DNA of 64,000 nt, from the NCBI RefSeq assembly GCF_001653235.2, contig NC_035790.1, forward strand, positions 372,001 through 436,000, in the 5' to 3' direction. This DNA comes from Pochonia chlamydosporia 170 (Eukaryota; Ascomycota; Sordariomycetes; Hypocreales; Clavicipitaceae). Below are positions 31,352 through 44,800 of this stretch, piece after piece. The notes under the pieces are model-generated. The model saw only the letters and a program-made list of their open reading frames with translations, was not told the DNA's origin and made no database searches. Both the position numbers and the translations under genes were made by a program. Position 1 is the first letter of the stretch; every line of letters starts with the position of its first letter.

Positions 31352-33179
31352 GAGTCTGAGCCTGAATGTCCACATCTCTTGCGGGCATGACTTTCCCGGT
31401 AAATGGGCGTGTCACTGAGAATGTAAGCTTGGTACCCATAACCATGAAGAGATCGTATGTGGTCGAGTCCAAGATTGTTTGAAAGAAAGCATATCAATGA
31501 ATAGAACGCTTGATTTCCGTGGCCCCGTAGTCCAATCTGTGGTTGCCACGCCCCCGTGGCACAATGAAATGAGATGAATAGTATGCCATAAGGCCATGTT
31601 GAATCTCCCACAATTCTCACTCATATAATATATGCATTATCTAATTGCGACGCTTATCACTTCAGCCGCACACGTGCGACCAAAGTCGTCGCCCGTCCTC
31701 GGAGTATGCCATAATCGCTATAGGTGCGGTGAACGAACCTACTTTGGCTCTAGATGCATTCAAGAATCCGGCTGAGTTTCCTAGAGAGTGTAGTACGGTA
31801 ATGTATGGTCCATTGCTCTTGGCAACTTTAGTGTATACTATGGGTGAGCGGGCCGATCTGGTCTGTAGTAATGTTAAGATTCCTCGGGAACATGATCCGG
31901 CACGATGGCATCACGATAATCTCTACCAAGCTTTCGGCTTGCATGTGTTGCCCCTCCTTCAATGGTCCCAGTAAGCAGCTTGATAGATTATGTTGTAGAT
32001 TTGGTTCGATCCCAGATGGCGCGAAGGTTATCTCCGCTGTGGCTTTGTATGAGAGGGCAATATAAGTGGCGTTTGGGACGGCTCGGCCCCGTAACCCGTG
32101 AACTCAGCCGTATATTCAGCAAAGGTAGCCGAAAGAGGATAAAAGCCAATGTATTTGTGTGTGGCCGGATACCTGTCCCGAAGTCTACGGGTACGCGGTC
32201 TTTGGCCGGGCATACCGGTGAACCTCCGCCGCCTTATAAGCCAGGGGCTATTCGGCCGTTTACATCCTACCAGGGCATTACGCCAAGCCACTCGGAGATA
32301 ATCTGGCTGGGGACGAGAGAAGGAAACCTCACGTAATTGGTCTGGTGCACCGAGTCACGAAGATGCAACCTCAAGCGTGGTTTTAACCTGCGAGGGTATG
32401 TGCCTACATGTCGCTCTCCAGGCGTATATGCACAAAGGACGGACCAGAATCACGAGAATTAGCACTTAAAAAGCATCTTTCCAGTCGGAAATGTATTTAC
32501 GTCAAACAAAATTCCCGTCTGCGAATCGATTTATCCGGCTCACGTGTGGAGGATATCCAATAATGCGGGCACCAACAAGTGAACAACAGAAGCCTACATT
32601 CAAGAAACGAAACATAGCAGAAGCCGATTGCTACCGATGGTCTCGAGTGGAACAACATGAAAATGAGTTGGTTGAATTGATACTCGCTTCTTTGTCTCTA
32701 ATTTTGCCAGTTTCTAGTCTAGCAAAGTACATGGTACTTGCCAGCCATACAACTTGACGTCTGCCATGTTGCGTATAAAATACACAAACATGGCATTCCT
32801 GTCGTGGTCAACCAAAAGATTATATCATGCCATGGATGGTGAACTCTCCAGCCGCGAGAAATTGAAAACTTGAGGCGTACCCCAGCCAGCAGGAACAGCT
32901 TACACTCCTGCTAAGATTGCGCTTGTGCCTGTTAAGCATCCAGTCTTTGACCTTACTTCCCGGTTGGATGACTAGATGATATCCTGCAACTGGAAGAACG
33001 GCTATTACAGACAGGAGCAAATCATATCAAGGAGCATCTCGTTGTCTATACGGCCACCAAATTGAAGCATAATGACTGCAGCAAGAGCTGTGCCAGAATG
33101 GTCATGTTGCCACGTTGATTTAAAGGAGGCAGCCAAGGCCATCATCAGAGCCCACAAATTTGGCAACTAAGTAACTCGG
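31352..33179. other. Gene-poor stretch, 1.8 kb
   Basis: Open frames at 31645-31974 and 31962-32336 (plus) overlap and begin without a good ATG context. I could not relate either to a family, nor join them into a spliced gene with convincing sites. They may be relics of a decayed gene. No repeat, tRNA or transposon end recognised. Confidence 0.45.
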
Positions 33180-34620
33180 TCAGCGATACTTTCGAAACCA
33201 CCAGCCAACGAGGCTCTTATACGACATGTGCAGACATACCTGATCCGGAACGGTCGATTTAAATAACGCTACTGCCTGTCTCACTGACATGGGATTCTCA
33301 ACACCAACCACGTCACCTATATTCAAGGTGGCGGTGGTACTTGGTGCTGGCGCACCGTGAACCTTCACAATCGGAGCAACAAATGCATTTATCCTACTTT
33401 TGGAATCATTGCTCTCCGATATCAGCATATCCTCTGCGGACTTCAGAATCTCTTCATAGAAGTTGCGGCGCTCCCATGCAGTCCACTGCTTTGCTGCGGA
33501 GACAAGATCGGTGACTACGCCAGGCAGCCTTCGATTACGGCTTAATCGTTGCTCATTCGAGAGATATGATGACTCTCGGAACGCTTCGTTATAGTAGGTG
33601 GTCACTAAGGCGTCGAAATTCGGAAATCCCAACGCCGCTGCACACTCCATAACACATTCAATTCGGTCATCTAACCATCCACCGTTGGCCGAGTAATCAG
33701 GAGATGGGCAATCCGCAGCAGATTGCATTGGTACCGACGACGAGTCACAATGCGAATTTTCACGCGAGTTTGTTTGACCAGAAAGGTCAGGCGCCCCCAT
33801 GGGAAACGACATTTGTCTCATCAGTTGCGCAAAGGAGTCCGTGGATTTACGAGACTCTGACTGTGACGACATGGACATATCCAAGCTGTCCAAGTTGTCG
33901 CTACCATGGGGGGTGAATGGATAAGTTCGGCAGCTCTGCGAGGCAGAGGCCATCAGGTGCGTACCTATTGGTATCAGGATGTTAGAAAGAGGCACCATGA
34001 GAGCCAATTGTCAGAAGTTTTCGGAGTGAAAAACTAGAAATCCTCTACAAATGTCAAGAGGGAGCAATGTAACGTACCCATCATACCATTGCCATTCAAA
34101 TTTGACAAGCCGTCTGATAGGCTGTGAGAATATAGGGCTTCTGCAGTACTGGCCACAGATTCATGAACTAGTTTAGGTTGCGATACGGGACTTTTCAGTG
34201 TCTCCCGATGATTGTTGGGATCGGCCGCATCGTTTTCTTCATTGACTGATGTCGTCGTCTGAGTTCCATTTCCAACTCCCTGGCTCTGGTTTTGGTTTTG
34301 GTTCTGGTTCTGGGACTCGTTCTGATGGACCTTGGCTTGAAGCTCCGCAAGTCTGGCCTTCATGCGTTGGCCTGACATCAAGTCGGTTAGCAAACAAAAC
34401 ATCACAAGAGCTGGGCTCATGTTGACTGTCATTACACAATGCGAGGAGACGTACGGTATGTTCTTTGTGCCACTCTGTTCTGAATACGCTTTTTGGCTTT
34501 GCGGTCTGTGACTTCAGTCCAGTCATCGCTCTGAGATACCTCGCTTACATCAGGTAACGAGTACGGTGGAACATCAGCGAGAATGCTGGTAGTTGAAGTA
34601 TGCAGTGACGTTGGTGTCAT
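33180..34620 (-). CDS. bZIP transcription factor, 414 aa, 3 exons
   Basis: Exons are 34620-34455, 34371-34078 and 33964-33180 (415 codons, GT-AG). The basic region DRKAKKRIQNRVAQRTYR is split by intron 1 and continues QRMKARLAELQAKV into a short leucine zipper. The NR-x2-A-x2-R core (NRVAQRTYR) is the fungal AP-1-like type. A low-complexity Asn/Gln repeat follows the zipper. The middle is Ser-rich and the C-terminal third is an ordered, family-specific domain (ALGFPNFDALVTTYYNEAF, then WTAWERRNFYEEIL) ending in GWWFRKYR. It is the nearest gene to the NRPS (3.9 kb away), so it is a candidate regulator of that enzyme, but position is the only evidence. It may equally be a general stress or development factor. 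Confidence 0.87.
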
Positions 34621-37600
34621 GATGCTTCAAGTAAATGTGTGTTTCGATATGATCAACGAGCTTTTAACTTTGCAGGTAGGAATATCATGCCAAAACGGCT
34701 GAAAAACTTACAGAGCCAAGAGGAAACGAAACGACCACCGATCAATGAAGCAAAGCAGCCAAGAGGACAAGCGTCGCACGGAAACGATCATATTTAATGC
34801 TTATGCGGTTGGGTATACACGAACCAAATACCATCAACTTGGAGGCAGCACCAACTGCCCAGGGCCGAGCCAGCCTGTATGCATGTCAGAAGAAATCAAT
34901 TGACGGTGTGTAGCACGTGTGGATGATCTAGGGGTGAACTTTCGAACCACTTACTCGATGAAGTAAAGGTTGGCGAAGGATGATGCTGGCTTTCGGCAAA
35001 CTTGAGCACATTCGAGTAAATGCGGCCGACACCTGGGGATCTAGTACAACAGGCATGAGAACCAACATTAGACTCAATTACGGCCTAGCTCCAACTTAGC
35101 ATCGGCCGACAGCTCCAAGTCCAGAGCCACACGGAACCACGACAACTGCTGACATGACCGGCGGCAACCAAAATCACAAGGCAGATGGGGCGTTGTTCGT
35201 TGGGCCCTGGACTCCTGGGTCTCCAGGCTCGATGTTAGATTGCTATGCTTAATATTCCAAGATTCCATGGTCCCGCGGAGTATAGGACGAGGCAATGCTA
35301 ACAGAAGTAACCATTCGGACAGAGTCCTGGGGTATAACTGGCAGTGGGGCCTGCAAAGTCTTACTAAGAGGCAATATTCCAAACCCGGGGGCAATTCGAG
35401 TAAGCACGAAGAGTTGCAGGGGACCCAATTCGTCATCAGCTTGTTGGTTGACGCAGGAGGACTCAACAGGGCTCGCTTAGAAACATGGTTGACGACTTGC
35501 TGCGGACAGCTAAGGGAGATACGGCGAGAATTCCGACCAGACCGGCGGAGTTATCACGAGATGGGTACCTTGAGTGTTGACAACCCTGATAGTTCTGAGA
35601 AGACCGGGGCCTACCATTAACGGCACTCTGATGCCACTACGACACACGTCTCTCTTCCTCTTTCCTTGTACATTTTACATTATGTTGTTTTAATTTTTTT
35701 TCTCATGTTAATCTCAATGTGCACGAAGAAAGGATGAGCCAGAGTGAGGCGCGTGTTCAGCATCATGATCGTCTTAGGCTATGACAAATTGGTATATATC
35801 TTGTTATCGCACTTAACTAGTTTAATACCAGACATGTAGGACCAAATGATCCGCAACCCCCGGATTAGCGCTAAAGACACGTTTTTTAATACATCATCCA
35901 GTTACAGACGTTCCCAGCACCAGGGGATTGCGATAGCCAACTGGGATACGAGATAGATACTTGAACAACCGCTGTTTGGCGACTCCATGCTCCCCACGTC
36001 GGTCCGATCTCTCCACGGCATCAATCGGATTAGGGGATCTCTGTGATCTCTTGTCCCGCCCCTTCCCGGTGGGGTCTAATCTGAAACGGCTTTCGCAGCG
36101 TCCCCAGTCTCCGTGAGCAGGAATTCGGCTGAACTTCACCGAACGTGGATTTGACAGGGACAAGCGTAGCAACACCTGAGAATAAACGACACTGGCATGA
36201 CTAGAGGAAGAACCGAGAAGGGTTCTAACTCAACGCCATTCGTCCTTCGTCCTCGAAATAATTCCGTGTGCTATACCTCGATATGAACTGATTTGTTTTG
36301 GGGGCAAAACCCCATGTAACGACACACCCTGTTCACTGAGCCGCGTTCCAAGCCACGTTGATGATTCCCTGCTGTTGGTCGGCAGAATGCCTGCTTCGGC
36401 TTCCAACTTCGGCAGGTGTATTTCTGACTAGCTAATCTTCGATAAGCAGCATCCACCGGGTAAGCGGCCTCCTCCTTTCTTTTTCCAGTGTTTTTTCCAC
36501 CACTGAAGGCAACCATGGTGAGTGACCGAGCAGGTCATCCTCGTGCTAGAGTCTTTTGGGCAACTGTAACTGGGGTTTAGCACATAAGTCCCTGCACCAA
36601 CGTGCTGTACGTAGGGGCCAGCACCTCATACGAGGCCCTTGCAAACGCCCAAGGGTGTCGACACCATGGGCGTTTGATTGTCGGACCAGGCCGTGCTGTC
36701 CTCTACAACAACGGGTTTCGCAGAACTTCAGTTATTTTAAACCACGGAAACTACTAGCGGCTGCTTCTGGACATAAATTACGGCCGAGCGGGTGGACGGC
36801 ATGTCGTGTTGCCCGGGCGGGTCAGGGAGCTGTGACATTTCACGAACGTGTAGATGCAACATTGGTGCCAAGCCATCGGAAACCCCATGTGACCTTTGTT
36901 GGAGATATCAAAGGCATGGCAGTTGAGACTTACGGATTCGTAGACACAAGCACTGCATCCTAGAGAAAGGGAAGGATAGTGAAGCGCAATTGTATGACAA
37001 CCAGGTTCCATGAGAATGACAGCGATCTTACCAGGATTCCGTTAGATCCAGTACGGACGTAGACGCCAACACCGCAGCACTGACCACTGACGGGAGAGTG
37101 GTAGCGAAGTAGAAGCTTGTGAAGCTTGCCGAAATTGGGGTTCTTCAACAATGAAGCAATTCCGCACCCCCGACGAGGAAAGCATTCTAAACAAAACAAG
37201 ACGGCGTGCGGAGTACTATCAGAAGGATCCAGTGATTGTATACATTCGGCCAATAAGGCTGGATGAATTAGTAGCGTGGATGGAGGGGCGTATTCGTCTG
37301 ACAGAGTTAGTCCAAATGCAGGTCTGTAGCATGCAGGACGGGACGAGGAACTGTTGGTATGTATATTATTAGCTGATTTCGTGAGCCGCCCATCTGTCGC
37401 TTGGGAAGACTAGTTTAGGATAATGACCGCCGCAACGCCATCAGGGGGACGAAGCGAGTGAGACCCTAGACCACACAGATCTAGTGGTTGGGGGCCCAAC
37501 AACGGAGGAAGAGATCAGCGGCGCGCCACCTTTTACCATGATAGAACAGGCTGGACGGCTATACGGGCCACAGCCGGAGGACGGACATGTCCGCTGTGTA

Positions 37601-38514
37601 TTAGGCAAGTTTCCGCCAGATTTCTCTCAAGATTTTCATCAGGCATACGCTAAGTTGCAAAATCCATTGGATGTCATGTAAGCACCGAGGTTTGCCGTCG
37701 GTTTCCCACACAATTTCCTTGCTGAAAGATCGCCATTGCTAAAACCGCCTTTGCTTCTGGTAGAATTGAAGGCTCAAAACTTCAAATACGCCTAAATACA
37801 GACGAAACTGATATCAACCACTAGTAAAGGAAACAGTAGATACAAGGCGATCAGCGAGTTGATCTATGTGCTACGCTCGGCAGCGGTTTGCCGATTGGAC
37901 TGAGTAAACTATCAATTACCATTGCGGCTATTTGTGTTACATCGTTCTCATATTCTCTCACCCTTTTCTTAGTTGTAGAAGTGAACGGTTGTGGCATACT
38001 AATTGCTCAAATGTTCGTTTACTCGCTGGTCACTAACGGGAGATCCATCACTCTGCAAATCCTTGGAGCTGATAGCTCTACAACAAACAGAGAACGACAA
38101 GAGACATAGACACCACGGACGTTTAAGGTTAAAAAGTACAGGGTATTAGCTTCACTACATGCTAATGTTCGTACAGTCAATTCCCTCAGGTTCAGGTGTC
38201 ACTGGCCCCGTGCTTTGATGTTTGTGATGAAGATATCGTAATAGTCGAGTTGTTGGACCAAAGCGTGATAGCCACTAGAATAACAAACATCACCTGAGAT
38301 ACCATGAGCTGAACTAGAACAGGCATTTTAAGTTCTCTTCCCACTAGATATCCATTTCCGACATGGCACACATACACCTAACTACGAAACACCGAGGAGC
38401 TCTGAAAAAATGTTGACTTTCACTGACTTTCACTGCAAGCATTTATCTAAGAGTAACAGTAATAAAACAAAAACAAAAGAAATAAAGAGTAGCACGCCCA
38501 TTCTGTGTGGACAC
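34621..38514. other. Gene-free stretch, 3.9 kb, between bZIP gene and NRPS 3' end
   Basis: Several frames of 60-135 codons occur on both strands (for example 35240-35620 and 36556-36963 plus, 35074-35466 minus), but they overlap each other and show no domain pattern or spliced continuity. The last 800 bp are AT-rich. The only distinct structure is the palindrome at 36642-36676. The region may contain decayed sequence and probably marks the 3' border of the NRPS locus. Confidence 0.5.
36642..36676. repeat. 35-nt near-perfect palindrome
   Basis: Ten-base arms CAAACGCCCA and TGGGCGTTTG flank a 12-base perfect palindrome GGTGTCGACACC. Only two extra bases sit on one side and one on the other. 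It could form a hairpin or cruciform, or be a dimeric binding site. No gene adjoins it. Confidence 0.7.
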
Positions 38515-41500
38515 TCAATCATCATCCTCCTCCAGGTCCGTTTCCGCGGTGAGTGCCATCTTCCACAGCCGTGCATCTTCAAAAATCGATGATACACTAA
38601 GAACTAGGCCCTGTTCGCGAGCCAAAAGAACCAGCTGGACGGCTTTGATGGAATCTCCACCTATTTTCAAGAAGCTATCGTCTCGTCCAATAGATTTAGT
38701 TGGTAGCCCCAACACCTCGGACCAAAGGTCTTGCACCTGGACCTCCAAATCTGTCACTGGAGCTCGTTTCTCTGAATCAACCAACGAGTAGGCAGTGACA
38801 TCGTCACTACTGAGCTCTGACGTTATTCCGCGGAGCGTCTTCCTATCCAGCTTGGACGTGACAGAAGGCAGGTATCTGCATGGTATGAATAATGTCGGGA
38901 CCATGTAACGGGGTAACTTGACACTTAATTCGCCAACCAACATGGCAAATCTGTCCCTCAAATCATGTGTCATCGGCATGAAGATACCATTCCCAGAGAC
39001 GGCCTGTTCTTCCTCTCTAGCATCCACGGTTTCATCTGTGAAACATAGGTAAGACGCCAGGTTGACGCCAGCTTCAGTCTTGTAGATGTCCACAGCGACC
39101 TGCTTCACATCAGGTAAAGCCAATCTGATGCTATGTTCCACCTCGCCAAGCTCCACACGAAGGCCACGGATCTTGACTTGTGTATCTTTGCGACTGGCAA
39201 ACCTGATGGACCCGTCTGGGTTGTAGGATGCTAGATCTCCTGATTTGTAGAACCTGCTCCAAGAAGGGTTGTTGGTCCCTGTAGCTGGGCACCAGCCGGG
39301 CAGTGTAGTGAATAGCAGTTCATCCGTCTTCTTGGGATCTGCAAGATACTGCCGAAGTAAAGTCGGACCTTGAATGACAACTTCGCCTATACAGCCGATT
39401 GGGGCAAGTTGAAGCGGATCTTTGGGGTTTGCAATCCAACAGTAGCCTCCAACCGGCCGCCCAACCGTAAGTGGTGATTCGCTGGATGAGGACCATTCGT
39501 GCAATGTGCTAAACACGCATGTCTCTGCCGGGCCCCAACCGTTGACTAAACGAACTCCCCTACCCAGCCAAGTGTCTAGAATATCTTGGGTGACGGCTTC
39601 TCCCGCTAGGAGCAATAGCTTGAGCCCGGGCACCTGATCAGGTTTGATTGTACGCACAAACGAAGGCGTGAGGAAAGCCCAACTGACCCTCATCTCATTC
39701 ATAAATGCCGTCAGATTATCAAGGCGGACATTATCAGAAGGCACACATAAACAGCCGCCAGATATTAAGGTAGCAACGATTTCGCCTATACATAGGTCAA
39801 AAACGTAGGCAGCAAATTGCAACATCCGTACTTCTGGCGTGAAACCCAGCCGTTTTGCAATTGCGGTTTGACTCGTGCATACAGAGCCATGTTGCATCAT
39901 TAAGCCCTTGGGAGTTCCAGTACTTCCTGACGTAAAGAGAACATATGCCAGGTTCTGAGGCGTGACGTTGATAACGGGTGGTGTTGACATGGTAGTATGT
40001 GAGAGTTTTTGAATCAGCGTCTTCGTGACTTCGACAACTTCCATGCCCAGGTCAGAGCATACTTTTGCATTCAATGAAGATGTCAGAGAGAGCTTAGCAG
40101 CCGTCTGCTGAACCACAGCCTGTTGCCGCTGCAATGGATGGGTAGGGTCAAGAGGCACCCAAGCTGCTCCAGCCTTATTGATAGCTAGAATTGATACAAA
40201 GAACCAAACAGACTTTTCAAAGCATACGTGAATAAGGTCTTCGATAAGCACCCCGTGGTCCTTAACTAGGTGATTGGCCAATATGTCAGACATACTGTCC
40301 AGTTCACTGTAGGTAAGCTCTCCATCCCAGCCTGATATGGCAACGGCGATTGGTCGGAGTTTTGCTTGCTTCTGAAACAAAGAGTGAATACAGTCGTCGA
40401 CGATAGGCGGCGTATCTCCTCTCCACTCAACGGCCTGTTGTACATCACACGGTCCAACCAAGGTTAGGTCGTTCAATAAGACATTGTTCGAAGAGACAAG
40501 CTGTTGGACAGTTTGGTCGAAATGATTTGAGAGGAATTCGACTTCTTGTTCGACCAGAGCTCGCGAGTCATAGATAACATGGAACTCCACGTGGTTCTCA
40601 TGGATGACACCCTGGACCACAAGCGGATAGTTAAAGTATCCATTGAGGGCTTCATCGACAGACTCGCCATTGGTGTCTGTCGCGATCATAAGAGAGTCTG
40701 ATGCTCCTGCTGCCTCAAGTAGCTGGCCAGGTTGTATGACTAGCAAACTAGAAAAATCACAAGCTTCCTGTGCCTCAGGGCTAAGTTTTGCGATACTTTG
40801 CAGCCCGTATTGCTCATACTCCGTCATGTCTAACGTTTGAGATTGAATAGTTTGCAAAAAGTCTGTGGTAGTCTGATCTGGGTCGAGCTTGACGCGGATT
40901 GGAATTGTTGCAACCAATGGACCTGCCATGCTTTCTAAGCCTGGGATATCGGCATGACGTCCTGAGACTGTAGCCCCAAAACAAACATCATTAGTATCGC
41001 AGTATCGGGCCAGGACGATTGCCCATGCAGCTCGCAACACGGTTGCTTTTGTGATAGATGTGCCGGATGCTGTATTGAATTGGACTTTCCTAATCATGGA
41101 ACGGCTGATACCTCCGGGAGAGGTGTTTGACTTGTTATGCTGCACAACGTGTTGAGGATACACAGCTCGCTTCGCACCCCGAAGCTGATCCAGCCAGTAG
41201 TTTTTAGCTGCTTCCTCACTCACATTGGTGACGTGCTTGATGAATCGACTGTATGAATGCAGAAAAGGGGCTGTTTTGCCATGGTAAAAGCTATACAGCT
41301 GCTGTCTAACAAGGTCAACGCTCCAACCGTCAAACACGGAATGATGCATGGCCCAGACAAAGTAGTTGTATCCATCGCCACCCTTGGCGAAGGTGTACCA
41401 CCAGAGTCGTGATCCATAGGCGGCTGTGACATTGTTGGAAGCTTCGACAGCGTCCTTAAGTGGTGTGTGGTCGTCACAGCTCCAGTGCATGTCATCTTTA

Positions 41501-41830
41501 ATGACTACCTGGAAAGATCTGCCATTTATGAACACAATCCTCGTTCGCAAATTGACACATTTAATCACAGTCTGTTCCCAAGCGTGCTTAAACCGAGCCC
41601 AGTTCACATGTGCTGGCAATTGGTAGGTATGCCGAGACATGTATGAGCCGGGCTGGCTTTGGGCCAGAGCCATGAGGCCCTCTTGAAGAGGGGTGCATGG
41701 ATAGATATCTTGAATGACGTTCTCGTCTGTCAAGTGACATTGAAGACGAGCTTGGTCAACGATGGTCTGCTGATTGTGTGCTGGAAGCAGAGAAAACGGT
41801 TTGACGGTTAGCACTTCATCATTATCAACC
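38515..41830 (-). other. NRPS module 8 (last): C-A-T, pocket DLGSLAGVFK
   Basis: C domain with MHHSVFDGW near 41340, A domain core FTSGSTGTPKG near 39925, carrier Ser codon at 38652-38650. Pocket residues read by alignment to GrsA are D-L-G-S-L-A-G-V-F-K. This is the DLG group, suggesting a small aliphatic residue such as Aib, isovaline or valine. Compared with sister modules it has one extra residue before the NGWGPAET motif (LGRGVRLVN) and lacks one residue just before the A10 Lys (VTSKLDRK). No domain follows the T domain. Module boundaries are approximate. Confidence 0.85.
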
Positions 41831-44800
41831 GAAGTAGCATTTGCTGCTACCTTGGACAGTCGCGCGTCCTTGAAAATAGACGCCACAGTTAATTGGATAC
41901 CATGTTGTCTTGCAAGTGAGACGAGCTGAATAGCGGAAATGGAGTCGCCCCCTTGAATTTGGAGGAAACTATCATCCCGACCGATAGAGTCAACGGGGAC
42001 TTTGAGTACCTTGGCCCATAATCGCTGCATTTCTTGCTCCATTGACGTCTCTGGTTTCTTCTTGCTAGAACCGGCCAGTGAGTATTTGGCCTTGTCCTCA
42101 CTGCCCAGCATGGATGCCAAGTTTCGCAACATCTGCCTGTCAATCTTGGTTGATGTAATAAATGGCATGCGCTGACAGGGGATAAACATCGAAGGGACCA
42201 TATACCGGGGCAGTTTTATGTTTAACTGACTGGCCAATGCTGTCATCCTCTCATGCATCTTAGCCGTCATGGGCATAAAGACTTGGTCCTTGTCTTGTGA
42301 TGCTGATGCGTTGCCTCCCCCGGACAAGAATGACTGACGGCCGAAGCACAAATAGGCTACGAGGTTGGCACTGTTTTCTGTCCTGTGAATATCAACAGCC
42401 ACCTGCTCCACGCCTGAAAGCGACTTGCGAATAGTGTGTTCGACCTCTCCGAGCTCTACACGATTGCCGCGGATCTTCACTTGTGTGTCCTTTCTGCCAG
42501 CGAAGTTCATAGTACCGTCAGGATTGTGGTATGCTAGGTCGCCCGTTTTGTAGCACCTGCCCCAATTCTTTTCTTTGTGCCTAGGCATCCATTCAGGTGG
42601 CGATGTGATCAACGATCGTGCAGTTTTGATCTTATCCGATAAATATTCTCGCATCAGAGTTGGACCTTGAATGACAACTTCGCCAACGCAGCCAGCGGGA
42701 GCAAGCTTCTCATGGTCATCCGGATCAACGATCCAGCAGAATCCACCTAATGGGTATCCGATATTCAAGGGAGACTCTGTAACTGATTTCCACTCGTGTA
42801 TAGAGCTGATAACGCAAGCTTCTGCAGGACCCCAGACATTAATGAGACGAACCTTGCCAAACCAAGGCTCAAGGATATCTCGACCGACAGCCTCTCCACC
42901 CAGTACTAAGACTTCCAAGCTAAGAACTTCCTCGGGTCTCAATGTGCGGACAAAGGCAGGAGTTAGCGCAGTCCAAGTAATATTATTGTCGTTGATGAAC
43001 TCAGTCAGTTTATTTAGACGGGCTTCTTCAGACGGCACAAATAGGCAACCGCCAGAGAGAAACGTTGTGACAGTCTCGAAAATGCATCCATCAAATACGT
43101 GGGCTGAGAACTGAAGCATCCGCAAGGAGCTTGTCATACCCATTCTCTTAATAACAGCCATCTGACTAGTGCAGACAGACCCGTGTTGAATAACCACGCC
43201 TTTGGGTGCTCCCGTGCTTCCGGAAGTAAATAGCACGTATGCTGGATTTTGGGATGATTGGTCGTTCACTGCCGGTGGTTGTTCGCCGGTTGCAGGCTCG
43301 TGTAGCAATAAAACTTTGTCTTGGGTGTCCGAAACTTCAACCACTTCCAATTCTAAGCTTTGACACATGTGGACATTGGTCGTGGATGTAAGCACCAGTC
43401 TGGAACCGGTCTGTCTTACTATGCCTAATTTTCGTTGAAGAGGATGCGAGGGTTCCAGAGGTACCCAAGCGCCGCCTGCCTTATTGATGGCTAGGATAGC
43501 AACGAAAAACCACACGGATTTTTCAAAACACACATGGATAAAATCCTCAGTCTTGACGCCATGTTTGTTGATAAGGAGGTGGGCAAAGCGATTTGCAGCC
43601 TGATCAAGCTCAGCATATGTAAGAGTTCCGTCCCATGATGACACTGCCATTGCGTGGGGATGGAGGCTTGCCCGCTTCTCAAATAAGTGGTGGAAACATG
43701 TATCCATAACTTCTGGAGCTTCGCCTTTCCATTGTATAGCCTTGTCCAGGTCCCATTTGCCGGCCACGGACACTTGATGGAGACTGGTTTCGGCGTTCGT
43801 AAGGAGTTGCTGAACGACATGATCAAAGTGGTGACATATAGCTGTCGCTTTTGACTCGTGAAGAATCGCCGAGTCGTATATGATGTGTAACTCGACGAAC
43901 TCCTCGTACACATGACCCTGTACGACGAGAGGGTAATTAGAAAACCCGTTGAGAGAGTTGCTGGTTGTGGCCTGATTTCCCGCAGTAGGGACTAGGAAAG
44001 AAACCCCCGTGCTTGGAGATTGAAGAAGTTGAGCTGGTTGGATGACAAGCAAGCTAGCAAAGTCGCATGCATCTCTAGCATCCGTACTTAATTTAGAGAT
44101 ATTTTGCAGCCCAAATTGCTCATGTTCTACCATATCAGAGGACTGGCTTTGAACTTTCTGCAAGAACTCAGCGGTAGTTTGACTACTATCAACTTGCAGT
44201 CGGATAGGCACAGTAGCCACCAGAGGCCCTGCTATAGCATCTACACCTGGCACTGGTGCGTGTCGCCCTGAGATAGATGCTCCGAAGCAGACATCATCTG
44301 ATTCGCAATATCTGGCTAGGATAATGGCCCATGCTGCCCGGAGGACGGTGGCTTTGGTTACTGCGGAGTTCTTGGCATCCAGCATGGGAATTCTCTGCAC
44401 AACTGATTGGATGGCTTGCTCTTTTGGTGTTTCGTCTGAGCTGTTATGATTGCTACCCAATGCCGGAAACGCAGTACGCTTTGCTCCGCGTAACTGTGTT
44501 GTCCAATATTGCCCAATAGCATCTTGGTTTTGACTCAGGATGTAGTTGATGAATAGTGAGTAGGGCTGAAGTGTAAGAACTTCCGTCCCATAATAGAAGG
44601 AATTTAGTGTTTGCATCATCAGGTCCATGCTCCAGCCGTCGAAGATAGCATGGTGTATGGCCAAAGTGAATAACGCCTGACCATTTTCATCATTCGCCAA
44701 GTCGTAATGGCAAAGCCGGGAACCATAGACACCATTTTTACCAATACCAGGTTCAGCGCTAAGTTGATTTGATCTCCAGCAGACGTCATTCTTGACTACT

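Noticed and set aside
31645..32336. A protein-coding gene on the plus strand
   Set aside because: The overlapping frames show no family resemblance, lack good starts and could not be spliced into one frame with convincing sites.
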